Of a stretch of DNA of 55,434 bases, positions 52,376-55,434 are shown one piece after another. The DNA is from Clostridiales bacterium UBA3678 (GTDB lineage Bacteria > Bacillota > Clostridia > TANB77 > CAG-508), in contig DFJF01000007.1 in NCBI GenBank assembly GCA_002372935.1, positions 158,285 through 213,718 on the forward strand. Direction: 5' to 3'. How positions within the stretch are numbered: position 1 is the stretch's first letter; each line of letters opens with the position of its first letter. The notes beneath the pieces are model-generated. The model was not told the DNA's origin. It worked only from the letters and a program-made list of their open reading frames with translations, and searched no databases. The position numbers were made by a program, and so were the translations under genes.

Positions 52376-52538
52376 ATGTCTAATTGTGAATTTGTAACAT
52401 TTATCTCTATTTTAGCATGTAGTATTGCAAAAGATAAATCTACTGAAGAAATATCAGCATTATCTACATTTTTTGTTCAATTACGGAGATACTTTAGCAA
52501 CACTTGCTACTTTAGATTCAAATAATTCTTGTACCTAA
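52376..52538 (+). CDS. Small DUF6774-like protein, completed by +1 frameshift at CGG-A
   Basis: From ATG 52376 (AAGGGGG about 10 bases upstream) the frame reads MSNCEFVTFISILACSIAKD then STEEISALSTFFVQL and meets CGG at 52484-52486 followed by A. Skipping the C gives GGA and GDTLATLATLDSNNSCT, the QLGDTLATLA end that I associate with DUF6774-like small proteins. The product has 53 residues. Unshifted reading gives RRYFSNTCYFRFK, which does not fit. The last 21 bases overlap the convergent gene downstream. Confidence 0.72.
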
Positions 52539-55016
52539 ATCTGTTCCAAATGGATCTGTTAATTTAAATGGAATAACATATCCCTCTAAATTTCTAGCTT
52601 TTATTGCTAAATTTGAATTGTCTGTATTTACATATATTTTTGACTTTGCTTTTCCATTTTTAGCTTCTTGCACAAGATTTGAAACTGGGGAATTTCCATC
52701 AAATGCAATTACAATTGTTGGAATCCTTTCAAATAGCTCATAATTGAAACTTTTATATATTCCCGAGCTTTCATTTTCTATTGATATTACAATACCTGTT
52801 ATTTCAGAGTTTAAAATTCTTTCTTTGTTCTCTTTGGTTATCAATTTAGGGACAATTGAGTAAATTTCAAACTTCTTTTCCTGTTTTTTACATATATCTA
52901 TTAATGCTTTTTCATATCCTCTAATTGAATTTCCTATAACAAAATAGTATTTATCTGGACTTGCTTTCTCTACAACACTTTCAAGGATTTGGATTCCATT
53001 TTCCTCGACATTTGTCTGTATGCCTCTGGCGTTAAAACTTCCACCAGCGATTATTATAGGTGTTTTGTTCAATGGTAATTTTTTTACCATATTTCCTAAA
53101 TATTTTAATGTTTCAACTTTGTCTGTTATTCTCCATTTTATATCTTTAGACTCATTTTCTTCTTCATACTCTTCTTCTAAGTCTAATACTAATTCTCTAA
53201 AACTTTTGCCACTATTTTTTAGCATATCTTCTAATTTTTGACTTTTTTCTTTAAAATATTTTTCACTATTCTCAATTACTTCATCTTCTACTTTCCTCAT
53301 CTGTGCAAATTCTTCTTCTGATATATTAAGTAAATTCTGAAGGGCTAATTGTTCATCAATAGTATCTATTCCATAAAACCCACATCCATCTGTTCCTTGC
53401 ACACACTTTATTCCGCTTTTTAGATATTTTTTTAATGGATGATCTGAAATCTCACTTAAATTATTTAGTCTTATATTTGAAGTAATTTGAAATTCCATTA
53501 TAGCTCCAGCTTCTTTTATATCTGATATTAATTTTTTTCCTTCTTCTGAATTTAATTTTGGAGTATATAGTCCATGCCCTATCCTAACTCTTGGCATTTG
53601 TTGACCTGGTAATAACGATTCTTTTACACATTTTATAGAATTTCCAACATTATCTATTAAACTATCATTTTCCCCAGCATGAATCCTTATTGTATATCCA
53701 TTATCTTGTTCCCCGACATATTTTACAATTTCTTTAATAATTGGCTTAAGTTCTGAAATATCATTTATTTCTTCTCCAATAAAATCACTTCCAACAACAT
53801 ATGGACTTATAGAGACTGCTTTTAAAACACTTAAATTATCTCTTAAATAATCTGTATTATTTTCAGTGTCTGAAATTATTGTAAGTGGAATTCTTCTTAT
53901 ACCAACTAAAAATCTAATTTTTACCCCTGTCTCTTTTTCAATAATAGGCATTATTTTATGAACTTCTTCTAAAAATTCAATTGCTGGCATTCCTTTTTTA
54001 GTTAATGTTGTATCCGCAATTTCAACATACTTTATTCCTTGTTTTTGATATTCCCTTGCAATCCACAATAATTTGTCCTCTATCAAATTGTTATTTTTAT
54101 AAGGACTATCCTCTTTTAAATCTTTAAGCATATTTAACACAACATCTTTAACCTCTTTTACAGGTAATTTTTCGATCTTGTCTAATTTCTCCTCTAAATT
54201 TAATTTTTCTGTGCTTTCTTTTCCTTTTGCAAATATATATCTATAAATATATAATTTTTCAAGATTAGTAAACACTGCTTGTCCATCCTTTAAGATTGCC
54301 AAGCTTTTTCTAATTTTTTCAATATTTTCCTTTGCATCTTTTAAATTATTTAATATAAAATCTGCAAAATTTATAAATGTATTATCATTTATTTTTCTAT
54401 CTAAATATTTACCTTCAAGTTCAGAATCTTTAAATTTATTTGCTACTTCTTCTCTCTTTTTTAAAATAGCTTCTTCTTGTTCTGATGACATTTTTAAATT
54501 TAATTTTTCTATATAATATAATGGATATTGTATTTGATGTTTTATCCCAAGGGCAATTAAAGCATCTGGTGAAAGATTTGCATTCATATGTGTGTGTAAA
54601 TCAGTTCTAAACTTTAATTTTTTAAAAATATATGATTTTACGATTGTCTTTTCTATTGGGAATCTATAGTCCTTTGTTTGTGACATTAATGTTTTTGCAA
54701 TTGCAGGAATTTGTCCATTTAGTTGTACACCCTTATCATCAAAAATATTTGCAACTCTATATCCTCCTAGCCTAAATATATATACATCTTCATTTTTTGC
54801 ATTAATACTAGCAGGTATTTTTCCTTTAATTATTTTCATATCATTTTCATCTTTTTCTGTAGTAGTACCACATATTTTGGCTAAATTTGAAATTAAATTT
54901 CCTGTTCCATGATTTGGTGTTTGTATTATATAAGTAAGTTCATCAACATCTGATTTGTATAGATTTACCACTATATCTCTTTCTTTATCTAAATAAAATG
55001 TTGTAAAATATTCCAT
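52518..55016 (-). CDS. Large adenosine deaminase-like amidohydrolase with an extra C-terminal domain
   Basis: 832 residues from ATG 55016 (GAAGGGA upstream). Residues 1-135 form an uncharacterised N-terminal part. The amidohydrolase core has FRTDLHTHMNANLSPDA (HxH), IRIHAGENDSL (His and catalytic Glu), RIGHGLYTPK and VQGTDGCGFYG (Asp ligand), with a long helical insertion between them. Residues about 660-832 form a separate alpha/beta domain (IIIAGGSFNARGIQ, YYFVIGNSIRGYEKA, IPTIVIAFDGNSPVSN) that looks like a nucleotide-binding Rossmann or SLOG-type fold. True adenosine deaminases have about 340 residues. Substrate unknown. Confidence 0.8.
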   Translation of the reverse strand: MEYFTTFYLDKERDIVVNLYKSDVDELTYIIQTPNHGTGNLISNLAKICGTTTEKDENDMKIIKGKIPASINAKNEDVYIFRLGGYRVANIFDDKGVQLNGQIPAIAKTLMSQTKDYRFPIEKTIVKSYIFKKLKFRTDLHTHMNANLSPDALIALGIKHQIQYPLYYIEKLNLKMSSEQEEAILKKREEVANKFKDSELEGKYLDRKINDNTFINFADFILNNLKDAKENIEKIRKSLAILKDGQAVFTNLEKLYIYRYIFAKGKESTEKLNLEEKLDKIEKLPVKEVKDVVLNMLKDLKEDSPYKNNNLIEDKLLWIAREYQKQGIKYVEIADTTLTKKGMPAIEFLEEVHKIMPIIEKETGVKIRFLVGIRRIPLTIISDTENNTDYLRDNLSVLKAVSISPYVVGSDFIGEEINDISELKPIIKEIVKYVGEQDNGYTIRIHAGENDSLIDNVGNSIKCVKESLLPGQQMPRVRIGHGLYTPKLNSEEGKKLISDIKEAGAIMEFQITSNIRLNNLSEISDHPLKKYLKSGIKCVQGTDGCGFYGIDTIDEQLALQNLLNISEEEFAQMRKVEDEVIENSEKYFKEKSQKLEDMLKNSGKSFRELVLDLEEEYEEENESKDIKWRITDKVETLKYLGNMVKKLPLNKTPIIIAGGSFNARGIQTNVEENGIQILESVVEKASPDKYYFVIGNSIRGYEKALIDICKKQEKKFEIYSIVPKLITKENKERILNSEITGIVISIENESSGIYKSFNYELFERIPTIVIAFDGNSPVSNLVQEAKNGKAKSKIYVNTDNSNLAIKARNLEGYVIPFKLTDPFGTDLGTRII

Positions 55017-55080
55017 ATTAAACTTTTCCCTTCTCACTTTTTTCTAAAACTTACATCAGTTATGAAATCTTTTTAATTTA

Positions 55081-55115
55081 TTTTTTTAAAAAAGCTGCCT
55101 ACAAAAGCAGACAGC
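55081..55115 (-). terminator. Terminator of tRNA-Met
   Basis: Minus strand GCTGTCTGC (plus 55107-55115)/GTAGGCAGC (plus 55094-55102) around TTTT, followed by a T run. Confidence 0.85.
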
Positions 55116-55131
55116 CTAAAGTTAAAATATT

Positions 55132-55208
55132 TGGTAGCGATGGTGGGACTTGAACCTACGACCTGCCGGGTATGAACCGGATGCTCTAGCCAGCTGAGCT
55201 ACATCGCC
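55132..55208 (-). tRNA. tRNA-Met (elongator, CAT anticodon)
   Basis: Complete cloverleaf on the minus strand: GGCGATGTAGCTCAGCTGGC start, anticodon stem CCGG/CCGG with loop TTCATAC, T-arm GTAGGTTCAAGTCCCAC and an encoded CCA (plus 55132-55134). The sequence resembles elongator tRNA-Met; a CAU-bearing tRNA-Ile is less likely. Confidence 0.93.
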
Positions 55209-55279
55209 ATTTCAACACTAACAATTATACAATGGAAAAACTCAATTGTCAATACCTCAGTCCAAATTTTTATGAATAT

Positions 55280-55434
55280 CTTATTTTTTACACATGATGA
55301 GCATCCCTCTACAAGCTCAGCATTTAATATTTCTCCTAATTCTTCCATATAAAAATGCTGTACAATTCTATCTTTAAATTGTACAGCAAATATTTCTCCT
55401 TATGCTGGATATCTTACAACATAACAGTTAGATG
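55280..55434 (-). pseudogene. Reverse transcriptase relic (runs off window end)
   Basis: Minus-strand translation from the edge gives SNCYVVRYPA, a TAA stop (plus 55400-55402), then GEIFAVQFKDRIVQHFYMEE and LVEGCSSCVKNK, after which similarity ends at 55280. AVQFKDRIVQH corresponds to the conserved AxxFRDRIVHH stretch of reverse transcriptases of the group II intron/retron/DGR superfamily. The catalytic YADD would lie downstream and is lost. Nested within is a 12-bp palindrome TGCTGTACAATT/AATTGTACAGCA. Confidence 0.6.

Noticed and set aside
23900..52490. Assembly errors as explanation of the four frameshifts
   Set aside because: Cannot be excluded without reads, but four independent errors with the same CGG-A context and none at the hundreds of other GGA codons would be surprising.
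55340..55385. Palindrome TGCTGTACAATT/AATTGTACAGCA as a terminator
   Set aside because: It lies within the reverse-transcriptase-like coding sequence and has no T run.

Overview
The window is AT-rich, low-GC Gram-positive DNA. It looks like a spore-forming member of the Clostridia, because it carries spoIIAA-spoIIAB-sigF-spoIID, sipL, yunB and spoVFB, short AGGAGG-type ribosome binding sites and near-exclusive AGA use for arginine. The species cannot be named from the sequence.

Layout. 1-10 kb is mostly housekeeping: a partial initiator tRNA, an L21-leader-controlled rplU-rpmA operon, pgi, a solitary spoVFB, a membrane bactofilin-like protein, an acyl-ACP thioesterase, a radical SAM protein under a palindromic operator, pepF and a Xer recombinase. 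10.4-15.9 kb is an ECF sigma factor under a matching ECF promoter, followed by a 1596-residue protein that joins an anti-sigma-like cytoplasmic N-terminus and one membrane helix to an alpha-2-macroglobulin-like exterior. 16-22.9 kb holds a copper ATPase with a fused CopZ domain, a YitT protein, a glycosyltransferase, an acetyltransferase behind an attenuator-like leader, and tag. 23-37.9 kb is an accessory region: an AbiE toxin-antitoxin pair next to a 24-nt direct repeat, a 1.5-kb non-coding stretch with degenerate repeats, small membrane proteins, a sigma-factor relic, a YolD/Y-family polymerase pair, a PHP protein, a zeta toxin with a small upstream gene, a GntR-ABC operon, a cytidine deaminase and a gene fragment abutting tRNA-Leu. 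38-55.4 kb returns to core genes: a pseudouridine synthase, the spoIIA-sigF-spoIID operon, yunB and sipL separated by two members of a hairpin repeat family, rpmE, a prepilin-like protein, a Lon-type protease, rpe, a calcium ATPase, a small DUF6774-like protein, a large adenosine-deaminase-like protein, tRNA-Met and a reverse-transcriptase relic.

Most unusual observation. Four genes (AbiEii toxin, zeta toxin, ABC permease, DUF6774-like protein) are each split by one extra base. In all four the break is the same: an in-frame CGG codon followed by A, where skipping only the C lets the ribosome read GGA (glycine) and restores the full conserved protein. By my reading, CGG does not occur in frame in any intact gene of native composition in the window. 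This suggests that CGG is effectively unassigned here and that CGG-A acts as a +1 frameshift site. A computed codon count and the tRNA set of the whole genome would test this.
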